From Rhizobiaceae bacterium (lineage in GTDB: Bacteria > Pseudomonadota > Alphaproteobacteria > Rhizobiales > Rhizobiaceae): 64,000 nt of DNA. Shown here piece by piece: positions 1 through 9,652 of this stretch (positions within the stretch are counted from its first letter, which is position 1; the number at the start of each line of letters is the position of its first letter). The position numbers and the translations under genes were made by a program. The notes beneath the pieces were generated by a model. The model had not been told where the DNA came from. It saw only the letters and a program-made list of their open reading frames with translations, and made no database searches. The stretch spans positions 310,001 through 374,000 of the forward strand of contig JAEPNK010000002.1 of NCBI GenBank assembly GCA_017643495.1. Direction: 5' to 3'.

Positions 1-1340
1 TTCGCACGTTTCAGTTTTGCAACAAACCTGGCCTTGCCGGAAATCAGGTCGGCAATACTCTCTGGACCATTTCCAATATGCTCGTAGTCATATCGCAGAT
101 CTGCAGCTTCACCGATCAGCCCGACAGGATAGTTCCCCATCTTGAAACGTTTCAGAATGCGGCTGTTGAGAACAGCTGCTTCAAGCCTGGGGTTGGAACC
201 GATAATCAGCAATGCATCCGAGTCCTCAATTCCTGCAATTGTGGAATTGAACAGATAGCTTTCACGCCCCTTCACCGGATCCAGGGAACTGGCAGGTGCC
301 CGGCAATCCAGGTTCTCGGAGCCAAGTGAATTGACCAGCTTCTTCAGGGCATACAAATCTTCAACCGAAGACAGTGCTCCCCCGATCGCTCCAATCTTCT
401 CGGGCTTGGTCGCCTTTACCTTTCGGGCGATTGCAGAAAATGCCTCATCCCAACTGGCCGGAACCAGTTTGCGGTTCTTGCGAACATATGGACGATCAAG
501 CCGCTGAGAACGCAAGCCGTCCCAGATGAAACGGGACTTGTCGGAAATCCATTCCTCGTTCACCTCTTCGTGGAGGCGGGGCAATATCCGCATTACTTCA
601 CGTCCACGCGCATCCACACGGATATTGGAGCCTACGGCATCCATCACATCGATCGACTCGGTCTTGCGCAACTCCCAAGGGCGTGCAGTGTCTTGATACG
701 GGCGCGACGTAAGTGCTCCCACAGGACAAAGATCAATCACATTCCCCTGCAATTCGGACGTCATGGCCGTTTCAAGATATGTGGTGATTTCTGCGTCTTC
801 CCCTCGCCCAAGCAATCCCAGTTCCGAAATTCCGGCAACTTCCGTCGTAAAGCGCACACAGCGCGTACAATGGATACAGCGGGTCATCTTGGTTCGTACC
901 AAGGGTCCTATATACTTGTCCTCCACTGCACGCTTGTTTTCAGCAAAACGGTTTTTGTCGACACCATAGGCCATGGCCTGGTCCTGCAAATCACACTCAC
1001 CGCCCTGGTCACATATCGGACAATCCAAAGGATGATTGATAAGCAGAAATTCCATCACCCCTTCTCGTGCTTTTTTCACCATTGGCGATTTGGTCAAGAC
1101 TTCGGGTGGCTCACCATTGGGGCCGGGCCTACAATCGCGAACGCCAAGCGCACAGGATGCCTGGGGCTTGGGCGGCCCGCCTTTTACTTCGACAAGGCAC
1201 ATACGGCAATTGCCGGCAATGGACAGTCTTTCATGGAAGCAGAAACGGGGTATTTCTGCGCCAGCCTCCTCACACGCCTGCAGCAACGTGTAATGATCCG
1301 GCACCTCGACCTCTTTTCCGTCAATGATCAGTTTAGTCAT
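1..1340 (-). CDS. nuoG: NADH-quinone oxidoreductase subunit G, 3' end cut by window edge
   Basis: Large Fe-S subunit of the NADH-oxidising arm of complex I, carrying electrons from the flavin site towards the quinone. The start is the ATG at 1338-1340, giving [20 protein letters not shown]. About 446 residues lie in the window and the frame stays open through base 1, so the C-terminal half is missing. Cluster ligands are visible in order: an N-terminal plant-type [2Fe-2S] set ([15 protein letters not shown] then ASCA), the His/Cys-ligated site [17 protein letters not shown], and the paired motif CIHCTRC with a distal CPVGAL. A molybdopterin-oxidoreductase-like region follows (WDEAF...KIGAIGG). 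It is the last nuo gene seen; nuoH onward should lie beyond the left edge. The preceding gene ends only about 20 bp upstream, so it is co-transcribed. Confidence 0.95.
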   Translation of the reverse strand, partial: MTKLIIDGKEVEVPDHYTLLQACEEAGAEIPRFCFHERLSIAGNCRMCLVEVKGGPPKPQASCALGVRDCRPGPNGEPPEVLTKSPMVKKAREGVMEFLLINHPLDCPICDQGGECDLQDQAMAYGVDKNRFAENKRAVEDKYIGPLVRTKMTRCIHCTRCVRFTTEVAGISELGLLGRGEDAEITTYLETAMTSELQGNVIDLCPVGALTSRPYQDTARPWELRKTESIDVMDAVGSNIRVDARGREVMRILPRLHEEVNEEWISDKSRFIWDGLRSQRLDRPYVRKNRKLVPASWDEAFSAIARKVKATKPEKIGAIGGALSSVEDLYALKKLVNSLGSENLDCRAPASSLDPVKGRESYLFNSTIAGIEDSDALLIIGSNPRLEAAVLNSRILKRFKMGNYPVGLIGEAADLRYDYEHIGNGPESIADLISGKARFVAKLKRA

Positions 1341-1361
1341 CTGCAAACCTTTTCACGCAAA

Positions 1362-2060
1362 TCAGCGCGGTTCCTTGCCAAACACTCTTGCATATTCGTC
1401 ACGCCCGCCAACAGCCAGCGCTTTTGCCTGGCCAACCCAGTTGTCGCGTTCAATACGCCCTGAAAAATTCAGGTAGTCGTCTATCCAGTCAATTTCCTTT
1501 TGTGCCCAACCCGCTATCTGGTCAAAGTGGTAGATACCCAAACCGTTCAGCACCCCTTCAAGTTTTGGACCGACACCAGCAATGAGTTTCAGGTCGTCGG
1601 GCTTTCCATCACGTGGTGCGGGAATAACATTTTCAAGCAGATTGGAAACCTCGGGCGTGGAAAATTCGTCCTTTTTACGGTTTTTTTTCTTCTTCGGCGG
1701 ACGCACTGCCTTTGCCCCTGCCACATGTTTGGTGAACTTCCTGACCGCCTTGACCGCTTCCTTGTGACGCTTGTTCACCTTTTCGGATTTTTTGCCCGAA
1801 GCACGCATTGCTTCCATCGTACCCAGCATCATGCCGTACCACAGCCATGGTGCACCAACCGACGAACGGGCCATCATCTGCCCCATGTGCATCCAGTAGG
1901 CAGGATTCGCTGCTTTCACCTGCTCACGGGCAAACTCTTCCATATCCGTCGGGAATGATGGAACCGCATTGTCTGAATAAAGGGCATCCATGTGCGGGAA
2001 AAAATCCCTTGGATCAAAATAGGTCTTGCCCTTGTTTGACGATGTTTTTTTTCTGGCCAT
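1362..2060 (-). CDS. Basic protein with C-terminal HhH-like domain, in nuo operon
   Basis: Protein of 232 residues without a recognised enzyme fold. Residues 1-90 are aromatic- and Met-rich and weakly phasin-like. Residues 90-133 are strongly basic (runs such as PPKKKKNRKK). Residues 155-217 form a helix-hairpin-helix-like domain (DDLKLIAGVGPKLEGVLN ... GRIERDNW), followed by the tail GG..EY.RVFGKEPR. Domain and tail are nearly the same as in the membrane-anchored protein at 3898-4815, and the domain matches the NuoE C-terminus. I chose the ATG at 2060 because AGAGGGAG lies about 7 nt upstream and the start overlaps the previous stop as TGATG, implying coupled translation; a longer frame to 2141 lies inside the upstream gene. 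It sits directly before nuoG. A complex I accessory or assembly role is inferred from position only. Confidence 0.85.
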   Translation of the reverse strand: MARKKTSSNKGKTYFDPRDFFPHMDALYSDNAVPSFPTDMEEFAREQVKAANPAYWMHMGQMMARSSVGAPWLWYGMMLGTMEAMRASGKKSEKVNKRHKEAVKAVRKFTKHVAGAKAVRPPKKKKNRKKDEFSTPEVSNLLENVIPAPRDGKPDDLKLIAGVGPKLEGVLNGLGIYHFDQIAGWAQKEIDWIDDYLNFSGRIERDNWVGQAKALAVGGRDEYARVFGKEPR

Positions 2061-2554
2061 CAAACAACTCCCTCTTGCATTGTCTTTTGCCGGGGTTGTT
2101 GCTGGATTTGCCACAACTTCACACCAGGCAGGTGAGACCATTCAAAGGCGAAGTCGGTATTGCCATGCAGTTCCAGATGGTCGAGGCGCTCCCGTGCTTC
2201 TGTAATCGATGGTTGATGCCCTTCTTCGACATGCCACATGACAAGATGATGACTGTCCAGGGCAGAAAACCAGCGGTTTTTCCCGTTGTAGATGCGTTTG
2301 TGCACGGTGTTCCAGACAAACTGCTCAAGGTCCTCGACCGTTTCCCAGACAGACAACGTCATTTCAGTCAAACGGTCCGGACAGACGGCATTATTGCCTT
2401 CTGAAGTCCGCTGTTCATCTGTCAAGCGCCAAACGAATCCCGGTGAGCGCTCAGCCAACGCGTTTATCCGGCCAACATTTCCCGTAAACCCTTTTGCCTC
2501 TTCACTGGCAGGGTCGATTTTCCATCTGGATATGTTGAGTTCGGCAAGATGCAC
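2060..2554 (-). CDS. DUF3291-family protein in nuo operon
   Basis: Soluble protein of 164 residues matching the DUF3291 pattern: an N-terminal LAELNISRW strand, then WETVEDLEQFVWNTVHKRIY and a W..H..HLVMWHVEEGHQPSITEARERL core. This resembles a dimeric alpha-beta barrel (ABM-like) fold. Members of this fold include monooxygenases and haem-binding proteins, but DUF3291 itself has no assigned reaction that I know of. The start is a GTG overlapping the nuoF stop (TAGTG), and the stop overlaps the next ATG, so it is translationally coupled on both sides. Its place between nuoF and the HhH-like gene suggests co-regulation with complex I; a direct role is unproven. Confidence 0.85.
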   Translation of the reverse strand: MHLAELNISRWKIDPASEEAKGFTGNVGRINALAERSPGFVWRLTDEQRTSEGNNAVCPDRLTEMTLSVWETVEDLEQFVWNTVHKRIYNGKNRWFSALDSHHLVMWHVEEGHQPSITEARERLDHLELHGNTDFAFEWSHLPGVKLWQIQQQPRQKTMQEGVV

Positions 2555-3879
2555 TATTCTGCCGCCTCAAGTTGCTTGTCGGTTACGGCACCATCGCTGG
2601 TGGCACGCATGGAATAACTGTCTATGCGTGCCTCGATTTCATCGCGGAAATGGGTGATCAGCCCCTGGATTGGCCATGCAGCAGCATCCCCAAGCGCGCA
2701 AATCGTGTGTCCTTCCACCTGCTTGGTCACCTCAAGCAGCATGTCGATTTCCTTCTTCTGGGCGCGCCCTTCCGCCATGCGTGTCAGCACACGCCACATC
2801 CAGCCCGTCCCTTCCCGGCATGGTGTGCATTGTCCGCAGGATTCATGCTTGTAGAAATAGGCCAGCCTGGCAATAGCGCGAATAATGTCCGTTTCCCGGT
2901 TCATCACGATGACCGCAGCAGTACCCAGACCGGATTTCAACGCAGAAAGACTGTCAAAATCCATTTTGCAATCAATGATCTGGTCCGATGGTACACAGCG
3001 GACAGATGAACCACCCGGGATAACCGCAAGAAGGTTGTCCCATCCGCCAATAACACCGCCACAATGACGCTCGATCAGTTCGCGGAACGGAATCGACATC
3101 TCTTCTTCAACGGTGCAGGGTCTCTCGACATGGCCGGAAATGCAGAACAGTTTGGTTCCTGCATTCCGTTCTTCACCAAACCCGGCAAACCAGTCCGCAC
3201 CACGACGAAGGATTGTCGGCACGACAGCCACTGATTCTACGTTGTTGACTGTGGTCGGGCAGCCATAAAGGCCCACGTTTGCCGGAAACGGCGGCTTCAA
3301 ACGGGGCTGCCCCTTCTTGCCTTCCAGTGATTCCAGAAGCGCGGTTTCTTCGCCACAGATATAGGCACCGGCACCATGGTGGACGTGAATGTCGTAGTCC
3401 CATCCATGCTTGTTGTTCTTGCCCAGCAGCCCGGCATCATAGCATTCGTCAATGGCTGCCTGCAGGGCTTCACGTTCCCGGATATACTCGCCCCGGACAT
3501 AGATGTAGCAAGTATGTGCATTCATCGCGAAACCGGCGATCAGGCACCCCTCGATCAGCGTATGCGGATCATGGCGCATGATGTCCCGGTCCTTGCAGGT
3601 ACCGGGTTCGGATTCATCAGCATTGATAACAAGATAAGACGGCCTGCCATCTGAGCGCTCGGGCTTTGGCATGAATGACCACTTAAGACCGGTTGGAAAG
3701 CCCGCACCACCACGACCACGAAGTCCGGACGCCTTGACCTGGTCAATGATCCAGTCGGCTCCCTGGTCGATGAACTTTTTCGTATCCGACCAGTGTCCAC
3801 GTTTCATGGCACCCTTGAGCGACTTGTCATAGGTGCCATAAATATTCGTGAAAATCCGGTCCTTGTCTTGCAATGCCAT
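2554..3879 (-). CDS. nuoF: NADH-quinone oxidoreductase subunit F
   Basis: NADH-binding subunit of complex I (441 residues, normal length), holding FMN and the N3 [4Fe-4S] cluster at the tip of the peripheral arm. Visible signatures are the glycine-rich nucleotide site [16 protein letters not shown] near residue 52, the FMN-side motif [13 protein letters not shown], the [19 protein letters not shown] segment, and the cluster ligands [12 protein letters not shown] with the distal Cys in HTICALGD. The start ATG at 3879 is preceded by AGGTAACGAA. The HhH-like membrane protein gene ends about 18 bp upstream, and the DUF3291 gene begins inside its stop codon. The paralogous domain in the formate dehydrogenase subunit at 27083-28783 has the same motifs. 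Confidence 0.97.
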   Translation of the reverse strand: MALQDKDRIFTNIYGTYDKSLKGAMKRGHWSDTKKFIDQGADWIIDQVKASGLRGRGGAGFPTGLKWSFMPKPERSDGRPSYLVINADESEPGTCKDRDIMRHDPHTLIEGCLIAGFAMNAHTCYIYVRGEYIREREALQAAIDECYDAGLLGKNNKHGWDYDIHVHHGAGAYICGEETALLESLEGKKGQPRLKPPFPANVGLYGCPTTVNNVESVAVVPTILRRGADWFAGFGEERNAGTKLFCISGHVERPCTVEEEMSIPFRELIERHCGGVIGGWDNLLAVIPGGSSVRCVPSDQIIDCKMDFDSLSALKSGLGTAAVIVMNRETDIIRAIARLAYFYKHESCGQCTPCREGTGWMWRVLTRMAEGRAQKKEIDMLLEVTKQVEGHTICALGDAAAWPIQGLITHFRDEIEARIDSYSMRATSDGAVTDKQLEAAE

Positions 3880-3897
3880 TTCGTTACCTGATCGTGT

Positions 3898-4815
3898 TTA
3901 TCGGGGTTTCTTGCCGAATACCTTGATGTATTCCGCCTCTCCCCCCTTGGCGAGTGCCTTGGCTTGTTTGACCCAGTCATCGCGCTCGATGCGTCCCTTG
4001 AATTTCAGCTTGTCATCCACATGGGCAATGTCAGCCTTCTTCCAACTTGCAACCTGCTTGTACTGATAGACGCCAATCTCGTTGAGAACACCTTCCAGTT
4101 TTGGTCCAACACCAGCGATCAGCTTGAGGTCATCCACTTCAGACGGACGTGACGTGAACAACTGGGGACCGGCTGCTTTGGCAGCTGATTTTGCCTTGGT
4201 GGCTTTCTTGGCGCCTGTGGAAGATTTGGAGCTTGCGGCAGCTTTGGCAGGTGTCTTGCCGGCTGAAGCGGTTTTTGTAGCAGACTTCCTTGCCGTAGCC
4301 GAAGATGACTTTGCTGCCGTGGTGCTTTTGGCAGTTGATGTTTTCGCTGACTTGGCTGAAGCGGTCTTCTTCGTGGCAGCAGCTTTCTTGGCTGTGGTTT
4401 TTGCAGTTGTCTTTTTTGCTCCTGATGAACCGGCGCTCGACGTTTTGGCAGATGCACGCTTTGAAGTACTTGCCTTTGCTGAGCTACTGGAAGCCGTGGC
4501 AGCGGATGAACCATCGCTTTTTTCACCTGCATCATCTGACTTGTCTTTGACTGAATCAGATGCGGAAGCCAGTCCTACTGCCGCAGCAGCACTCGAAGCA
4601 CCCGCAGCCATGACGGTATCTGAAACTTCCTTGGCGCCGCAGAAAATCTTGTACAGCAGGTAGGAAACACCCAACAGAACAAGCAGTGCCACGATCAGAA
4701 GCGGGAATGTGCTTAATGAACCACGCAGCACATACCATGCGATTGCCGCTGCAATCACCCCGCATATGATGCACACCGTACGACAGTTTATATTGCTAGA
4801 TACCTGATTACTCAT
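3898..4815 (-). CDS. Membrane-anchored Ala/Lys/Ser-rich protein with C-terminal HhH-like domain, in nuo operon
   Basis: Protein of 305 residues in three parts. Residues 1-60 hold two hydrophobic segments (about 13-31 and 36-56) that should anchor it in the inner membrane. Residues 75-215 are low-complexity Ala/Ser/Lys/Thr, histone-H1-like and probably disordered. Residues 228-290 are the HhH-like domain (VDDLKLIAGVGPKLEGVLN), ending GG..EYIKVFGKKPR. It shares this domain with NuoE, encoded just upstream, and with the protein at 1362-2060. I prefer the ATG at 4815 over the GTG at 4827, because GGAG is well spaced for the ATG and abuts the GTG. Known families do not explain the whole protein. 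One possibility is a tether or assembly factor bringing the NADH module to the membrane; a DNA- or RNA-binding role via the basic linker cannot be excluded. Confidence 0.85.
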   Translation of the reverse strand: MSNQVSSNINCRTVCIICGVIAAAIAWYVLRGSLSTFPLLIVALLVLLGVSYLLYKIFCGAKEVSDTVMAAGASSAAAAVGLASASDSVKDKSDDAGEKSDGSSAATASSSSAKASTSKRASAKTSSAGSSGAKKTTAKTTAKKAAATKKTASAKSAKTSTAKSTTAAKSSSATARKSATKTASAGKTPAKAAASSKSSTGAKKATKAKSAAKAAGPQLFTSRPSEVDDLKLIAGVGPKLEGVLNEIGVYQYKQVASWKKADIAHVDDKLKFKGRIERDDWVKQAKALAKGGEAEYIKVFGKKPR

Positions 4816-4842
4816 TGTTTTCCCCACTCCTGTTTTTTTGGA

Positions 4843-5928
4843 TTACTCTTTTGCCAGCTCTTTTGCCTGTTTCACCCAGTTATCCCGCTCTATGCGCCCT
4901 TTGAAGCGAAGATAACCATCGACCCAGTCCCGTTCGGCCTTTTTCCATTTTGCAATCTGCGCAAACGTGTAAATGCCAAGATCATTCAACACCCCTTCAA
5001 GCTTTGGGCCAACCCCCGAAATTCTCTTGAGGTCATCAGCAGATGCAGGTTTTTGCATTTGCGGTGGCCGGTTCTTGTCATCCAGGCTTGGCGCAGCTGC
5101 TGCCTGGCGTCCTTTCGGGCTATGGGTGCCAGCTTTGGCACGCGCAGCTTTTTCCTTTTGCTGCGCCTCCGCCGACTTGCGCTTGCCAACCGGCGTGTCA
5201 ACGGCCGGTGCCGTAGTCGAGACATGGCTTGCAGGTCTGGCCGGTTTGGTTGCCGAAGACGGCTGCTTCTTGAATTCACTTTTCCCGGCTTTTGATTTGC
5301 GGGCAGTGGACGGCACGATTTCCGTCTGCAGGGTAGTCATGCCACCGGCAGGTGCAGAATAGATGCGGTCGATTTGCGGGCCCGGCTTGATATCATTGCC
5401 ATTGCCGGCTTCAAACGCATCCAGGATCTCTTCCAGTCGTTCTTCTGTCAGGTCTTCATACGTATCTTTTGCAACCATGATCATTGGCGCATTGACACAG
5501 GCTCCCTGGCATTCGACCTCTTCCCATGAAAGGGTCCCTGCCTCGTTCGTTTCAAACTGGCTTTGATTGATGCGCCGCTTGCAAACAGCCATGAGTTTTT
5601 CAGAGCCGCGAAGCATGCAGGGCGTTGTACCACAAACCTGAATGTGGGCACGGCTACCAACCGGCTTCAACATGAACTGGGTATAGAAAGTAGCAACTTC
5701 CAGAACGCGGATATAGGGTATTTCCAGCATTCCGGCGACATGTTCAATAGACGCCTTGGTGACCCAGCCTTCCTGCTCTTGTGCGATCATGAGAAGCGGA
5801 ATAACTGCTGAAGCCTTGCGTTCCTTGGGGTATTTCTTGATCCAGCCTTTGGCAACCGAGCTGTTTTCCCGGTTGAACTTGAAGCTTTCAGGCTGAACGT
5901 TTTCGTCTGCTAGGCGACGGACGGACAT
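4843..5928 (-). CDS. nuoE: NADH-quinone oxidoreductase subunit E with C-terminal extension
   Basis: Thioredoxin-like [2Fe-2S] subunit (N1a cluster) of the NADH module. The conserved core is residues 1-185, with cluster ligands Cys99, Cys104 (VCGTTPC), Cys140 and Cys144 (CQGAC). At 361 residues it is roughly twice the core size. A linker rich in Ser, Lys, Pro and Ala (about 200-297) leads to a HhH-like domain at 298-361 (DDLKRISGVGPKLEGVLN ... GRIERDNW). The same domain ends two other proteins in this operon. Extended NuoE proteins are common in Alphaproteobacteria, so the extension is not a sequencing artefact. The start ATG at 5928 overlaps the stop of the upstream lipoprotein gene (TAATG). 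Confidence 0.95.
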   Translation of the reverse strand: MSVRRLADENVQPESFKFNRENSSVAKGWIKKYPKERKASAVIPLLMIAQEQEGWVTKASIEHVAGMLEIPYIRVLEVATFYTQFMLKPVGSRAHIQVCGTTPCMLRGSEKLMAVCKRRINQSQFETNEAGTLSWEEVECQGACVNAPMIMVAKDTYEDLTEERLEEILDAFEAGNGNDIKPGPQIDRIYSAPAGGMTTLQTEIVPSTARKSKAGKSEFKKQPSSATKPARPASHVSTTAPAVDTPVGKRKSAEAQQKEKAARAKAGTHSPKGRQAAAAPSLDDKNRPPQMQKPASADDLKRISGVGPKLEGVLNDLGIYTFAQIAKWKKAERDWVDGYLRFKGRIERDNWVKQAKELAKE

Positions 5929-6362
5929 TACGGATTCTCCGGGTCAGGAGTCAGAAAACAGGATGAAGAAGCATTGAGAGGTGCTGTTCCCTCTACCCTG
6001 TATCCCTTTTCGGAAATTCTGACGTCTTTTACAATGGTGACGGATTTTGCCGTAACACGGCGACACTGGTTTATCGCTGCGGCGGCTTCAACAACGAACT
6101 TGGTTGTAATACGGCGACCGCGCTGTTTTTCCGGTTCATTCAACCCGCCGAGTGTTTCGGGTGCAAAGAAACGGGCCATCAGTGAACGGTTTTCAATCAT
6201 GTGTGAACAGCGGGCCTGATTTTCCCAGGCACACTGGATATTTCCAGCCGCTGCAAGCTCCAAAGACCGGTATTGGGAATCTGCATCCCCCTGCCCTGCC
6301 CCGGTTGAACTGCATCCGGCCAGCAACAATGCAGCGCCAAAAATATGCAGCAGTTTTCGCAT
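5928..6362 (-). CDS. Small predicted lipoprotein between nuoD and nuoE
   Basis: Precursor of 144 residues with a classical lipoprotein signal: MRKL, a hydrophobic stretch, then the lipobox LLAGC with Cys17 as the lipidation site. The mature part has several Cys (WENQARC, NQCRR, SSSCFL) and no motif I recognise. It overlaps the nuoD stop (TAATG) and the nuoE start (TAATG), so it is locked into the operon's translation. An envelope protein encoded between two cytoplasmic complex I subunits is unexpected. Either it is an unnoticed complex I companion on the periplasmic side, or it only shares expression. Confidence 0.8.
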   Translation of the reverse strand: MRKLLHIFGAALLLAGCSSTGAGQGDADSQYRSLELAAAGNIQCAWENQARCSHMIENRSLMARFFAPETLGGLNEPEKQRGRRITTKFVVEAAAAINQCRRVTAKSVTIVKDVRISEKGYRVEGTAPLNASSSCFLTPDPENP

Positions 6363-7552
6363 TAACGGTCCACCTCGCCAAACACGATATCCAACGACCC
6401 CAACACTGCAGAGACATCAGCAAGCAAGTGTCCCCGGCACATGAAATCCATGGCCTGAAGATGCGCATAACCCGGAGCCCGCAACTTGCAACGATACGGC
6501 TTGTTTGAACCATCCGATACCAAGTACACGCCAAACTCGCCCTTAGGTGCCTCAACCGCACAGTAAGTTTCACCTGCAGGCACATGATAGCCTTCAGTGT
6601 AAAGTTTGAAATGATGGATAATGGCCTCCATCGAACGCTTCATTTCACCCCGTTTAGGCGGGACGACCTTGCCGTCAGAACTCGCGATGGGCCCTTTGCC
6701 GTCTGGCACACGCAGTTTTTTCACGCATTGCTTCATAATGGAAACTGATTGGCGCATTTCTTCCATGCGAATTAGGTAACGGTCATAATTGTCACAATTC
6801 TTGCCAACCGGAATTTCGAATTCCATCTCGTCGTAACATTCGTAAGGCTGGTTACGTCTCAGGTCCCACTCGGCACCGGATCCTCGAACCATGACACCGG
6901 AAAAACCCCATGCCCAGGCATCATCCAGGTTTACAATTCCGATATCCACATTCCGCTGTTTGAAAATGCGGTTGTTGGTAAGCAGCCGGTCAATATCATC
7001 CACCACTTTAAGGAACGGGTCGCACCAGGCTTCAATGTCATCAATCAGGGCATCGGGAAGGTCCTGGTGAACCCCGCCGGGACGGAAATAGGCTGCATGC
7101 ATTCTCGCACCGCATGCCCGTTCATAGAACACCATCAGCTTTTCGCGTTCCTCAAAGCCCCACAAAGGCGGGGTGAGCGCTCCCACATCCATGGCCTGGG
7201 TGGTGACATTCAGAAGGTGTGACAGTATTCGACCGATCTCGGAATAGAGAACACGTATCAATTGCGCACGTCGTGGCACCTCGATATCTGCCAGTTTCTC
7301 CACGGCAAGAGCAAAGGCGTGCTCCTGATTCATCGGCGCCACGTAATCAAGACGGTCGAAATAGGGAACAGCCTGCAGATAGGTTTTGTACTCGATCAGC
7401 TTTTCTGTACCGCGGTGCAACAGGCCAATATGCGGATCGACCCGTTCGACAACCTCGCCGTCCAGTTCAAGAACCAGTCTCAATACGCCGTGCGCTGCGG
7501 GGTGTTGCGGCCCGAAATTGATATTGAAATTTCTTACATTGTGTTCAGTCAC
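6362..7552 (-). CDS. nuoD: NADH-quinone oxidoreductase subunit D
   Basis: 49-kDa subunit of the quinone-reduction module of complex I, related to the large subunit of [NiFe]-hydrogenases. It has 396 residues, usual length. Typical segments are visible: [25 protein letters not shown], with the quinone-site His/Asp region near residue 17; [37 protein letters not shown]; and a C-terminal [11 protein letters not shown] ... DIVFGEVDR. The start is GTG at 7552, overlapping the upstream GFA gene by 4 nt (GTGA), and the stop overlaps the lipoprotein start. NuoC and NuoD are separate genes here, not fused as in Escherichia coli. Confidence 0.97.
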   Translation of the reverse strand: MTEHNVRNFNINFGPQHPAAHGVLRLVLELDGEVVERVDPHIGLLHRGTEKLIEYKTYLQAVPYFDRLDYVAPMNQEHAFALAVEKLADIEVPRRAQLIRVLYSEIGRILSHLLNVTTQAMDVGALTPPLWGFEEREKLMVFYERACGARMHAAYFRPGGVHQDLPDALIDDIEAWCDPFLKVVDDIDRLLTNNRIFKQRNVDIGIVNLDDAWAWGFSGVMVRGSGAEWDLRRNQPYECYDEMEFEIPVGKNCDNYDRYLIRMEEMRQSVSIMKQCVKKLRVPDGKGPIASSDGKVVPPKRGEMKRSMEAIIHHFKLYTEGYHVPAGETYCAVEAPKGEFGVYLVSDGSNKPYRCKLRAPGYAHLQAMDFMCRGHLLADVSAVLGSLDIVFGEVDR

Positions 7553-7980
7553 TGCCCGCTCTCCCCGGATTCCGAGAACATTGCAAATATTTCCTGCCCC
7601 GTAAGGGTTTTTGTCTGCTGGGAGAATGAATAATTATCGGGTTTTTCGTCGATGAACATTTCCAGCGAAAACGGAAAGCCCGCGCCTTCCCCGAAGAGTT
7701 GCGCATTCACGTGGCACTCACCGGCCCCATCTGCAAGTTGCCATGCAATCAACGTTCCGCACTTGTTGCAAAATACCCGTTCGGCCCATTCAGAAGAACG
7801 GAATGCTGTTGCTCCCTCACCTTCAACGGTAACATTGCTTCCGCAAGCTATGGCCATGTAGGGTCCGGCACTCCACTTGCGACACATTGCACAATGGCAG
7901 GCATCCATGGTCTTGCTGTTGGGGACTGCCGAAACACTTACAGAGCCACACAGGCAGGCACCCTTTATTGTCTCACCCAT
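7549..7980 (-). CDS. GFA/CENP-V-family zinc-binding protein between nuoC and nuoD
   Basis: Protein of 143 residues with the zinc-binding Cys pattern of the GFA (glutathione-dependent formaldehyde-activating)/CENP-V family: GACLCGSV near the N-terminus, [12 protein letters not shown] near residues 27-38, and [12 protein letters not shown] near 70-81. Most members have no proven substrate and the family name should not be read as an activity. The start overlaps the nuoC stop (TGATG) and its stop overlaps the nuoD GTG. This tight insertion between two structural genes of one module suggests a selected link with complex I, for example metal handling. That is inference. Confidence 0.88.
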   Translation of the reverse strand: MGETIKGACLCGSVSVSAVPNSKTMDACHCAMCRKWSAGPYMAIACGSNVTVEGEGATAFRSSEWAERVFCNKCGTLIAWQLADGAGECHVNAQLFGEGAGFPFSLEMFIDEKPDNYSFSQQTKTLTGQEIFAMFSESGESGQ

Positions 7981-8612
7981 CAGGAACCCGCCTTTTCATC
8001 ACCAGGCAACATGTATTCAACACCCTCCCAGGGGCTTTCATAATCGAAATCCCGGAATTCCTGGCGCAGTTCAACGGGCTCATACACTACCCGTTTGGCC
8101 TTTTCGTCATATCGGACTTCAACATAGCCGGTAAGTGGGAAGTCCTTGCGCAGCGGGTGTCCGTCAAAACCGTAATCGGTCAGAATTCGCCGCAGATCAG
8201 GATGCCCGGTAAACAGGATTCCGTATAAATCATAGGCCTCCCTTTCAAACCAGTCCGCGCCCGGATAAATGCCTGTTACGCTTGGAACCGGCTTGTCTTC
8301 ACTGGTACGCAACTTGATCCGGATACGCTTGTTGTGTTTCGGACTGAGCAAGTGATAGACGACCTCGAAACGTTCCTCGTCGCCCGGATAGTCAACACCA
8401 CAGATATCAATGATTGCAGAAAAGCCTGCCCGGGTATCATCCCGAAGAAAACGCAGCAGGGCAACAACATGCTCCGGCGTGGTAATGACAGTCACCTCCC
8501 CCAACGGCGCATCGACGCTGTTGATGTGATCTCCCATTTCAGCAGACACCAGCCCCATCAGGACAGATTCCGGTGATTGCGGTTTTTCGGTTTCCGTGAC
8601 TTCAGCGCTCAT
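7980..8612 (-). CDS. nuoC: NADH-quinone oxidoreductase subunit C
   Basis: 30-kDa subunit of the complex I peripheral arm (210 residues), a scaffold contacting NuoD and NuoI. The family signature lies near residues 125-160 ([19 protein letters not shown], then [28 protein letters not shown]). The N-terminal half has the usual strand [16 protein letters not shown] ... DICGVDYPG. The nuoB gene ends about 9 bp upstream, and the stop overlaps the following ATG, so it is fully embedded in the operon. Confidence 0.96.
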   Translation of the reverse strand: MSAEVTETEKPQSPESVLMGLVSAEMGDHINSVDAPLGEVTVITTPEHVVALLRFLRDDTRAGFSAIIDICGVDYPGDEERFEVVYHLLSPKHNKRIRIKLRTSEDKPVPSVTGIYPGADWFEREAYDLYGILFTGHPDLRRILTDYGFDGHPLRKDFPLTGYVEVRYDEKAKRVVYEPVELRQEFRDFDYESPWEGVEYMLPGDEKAGS

Positions 8613-8621
8613 CAGGACTGC

Positions 8622-9197
8622 CTATCGCTCGATTGTTCCGGTCCGCCGGATTTTCTTTTGCAGCAGCATTACGCCATACAACAATGCCTCTGCGGTCGGT
8701 GGGCACCCTGGTACATAAATATCAACAGGCACAACCCGGTCACAGCCACGTACAACAGAGTATGAATAGTGATAATACCCTCCGCCGTTGGCACATGATC
8801 CCATGGAAATCACATAGCGGGGTTCGGGCATCTGGTCGTATACCTTGCGCAACGCAGGTGCCATCTTGTTGGTCAGCGTTCCTGCTACAATCATAACGTC
8901 AGACTGGCGCGGAGACGCTCGGGGAGCAAAGCCGAACCGCTCAGCATCATAACGGGGCATCGACATCTGCATCATTTCAACCGCACAGCAGGCAAGGCCG
9001 AACGTCATCCACATCAATGAGCCTGTGCGCGCCCAGTTAATGAGATCGTCCGTAGAGGTAACGATGAACCCCTTGTCGGCAAGTTCATCATTGATACCGG
9101 TAAAATAGGCATCATCGGAGCCAACCGGCTTACCGGTTCTGGGATCCACGATACCTTTGGGCTGAGGCGCAATCAGGGTAGCGCTTGCATCAGACAT
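8622..9197 (-). CDS. nuoB: NADH-quinone oxidoreductase subunit B
   Basis: PSST subunit (191 residues) that binds the terminal N2 [4Fe-4S] cluster and forms the quinone site with NuoD. Cluster ligands are visible: the tandem cysteines in [12 protein letters not shown], the single Cys in [12 protein letters not shown], and the last in [14 protein letters not shown] chose the ATG at 9197 because GGAG lies 7 nt upstream; the in-frame ATG at 9209 overlaps that GGAG. About 66 bp separate it from nuoA, with no obvious hairpin. Confidence 0.96.
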   Translation of the reverse strand: MSDASATLIAPQPKGIVDPRTGKPVGSDDAYFTGINDELADKGFIVTSTDDLINWARTGSLMWMTFGLACCAVEMMQMSMPRYDAERFGFAPRASPRQSDVMIVAGTLTNKMAPALRKVYDQMPEPRYVISMGSCANGGGYYHYSYSVVRGCDRVVPVDIYVPGCPPTAEALLYGVMLLQKKIRRTGTIER

Positions 9198-9263
9198 TTG
9201 TTTCTCCATACCGCTTTGGTGTTACAGGACCACCTGCAACCCGGTCAGACAGACGACACTTCA

Positions 9264-9629
9264 TCAATCCCACTCAAGCGCACCTTTTTTCCATTCGTAA
9301 ACAAACCCCACGGTCAGAATTGCGAGGAAAATCATCATGGAAGAAAAACCTACCCACCCAAGATTGCCAAAGCTGACAGCCCACGGGAAAAGAAATGCGA
9401 CTTCCAGATCGAAAATGATGAAGAGGATTGCAACAAGATAAAACCGCACATCAAACTTCATGCGGGAATCATCGAATGCATTGAACCCGCACTCATATGC
9501 CGACAGTTTCTCTGCATCAGGGGCCCGGTATGCCACAAGGAAAGGCGCAACAGCCAAAGCCAGGCCGATAACTATGCACAGTCCAAGAAAAATGATTACC
9601 GGCAGGTATTCCTGAACAACAATTTCCAT
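9264..9629 (-). CDS. nuoA: NADH-quinone oxidoreductase subunit A
   Basis: Small membrane subunit of complex I (121 residues, three transmembrane helices) next to the quinone entry path. Recognisable features are the first helix [20 protein letters not shown], the conserved loop [42 protein letters not shown], and the third helix ending [12 protein letters not shown]. It is the first gene of the operon, with about 220 bp of non-coding DNA before the tRNA genes. Confidence 0.96.
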   Translation of the reverse strand: MEIVVQEYLPVIIFLGLCIVIGLALAVAPFLVAYRAPDAEKLSAYECGFNAFDDSRMKFDVRFYLVAILFIIFDLEVAFLFPWAVSFGNLGWVGFSSMMIFLAILTVGFVYEWKKGALEWD

Positions 9630-9652
9630 TTTGCAGCCTTTCGGTTCCGTTC

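Noticed and set aside
570-1463. 297-codon open frame on the plus strand
   Set aside because: Lies antisense to nuoG, which has complete Fe-S motifs; no family resemblance.
4082-4663. 193-codon Ala/Leu/Val-rich plus-strand frame resembling a membrane protein
   Set aside because: It is the antisense shadow of the Ala/Lys/Ser-rich low-complexity segment of the HhH-like membrane protein.
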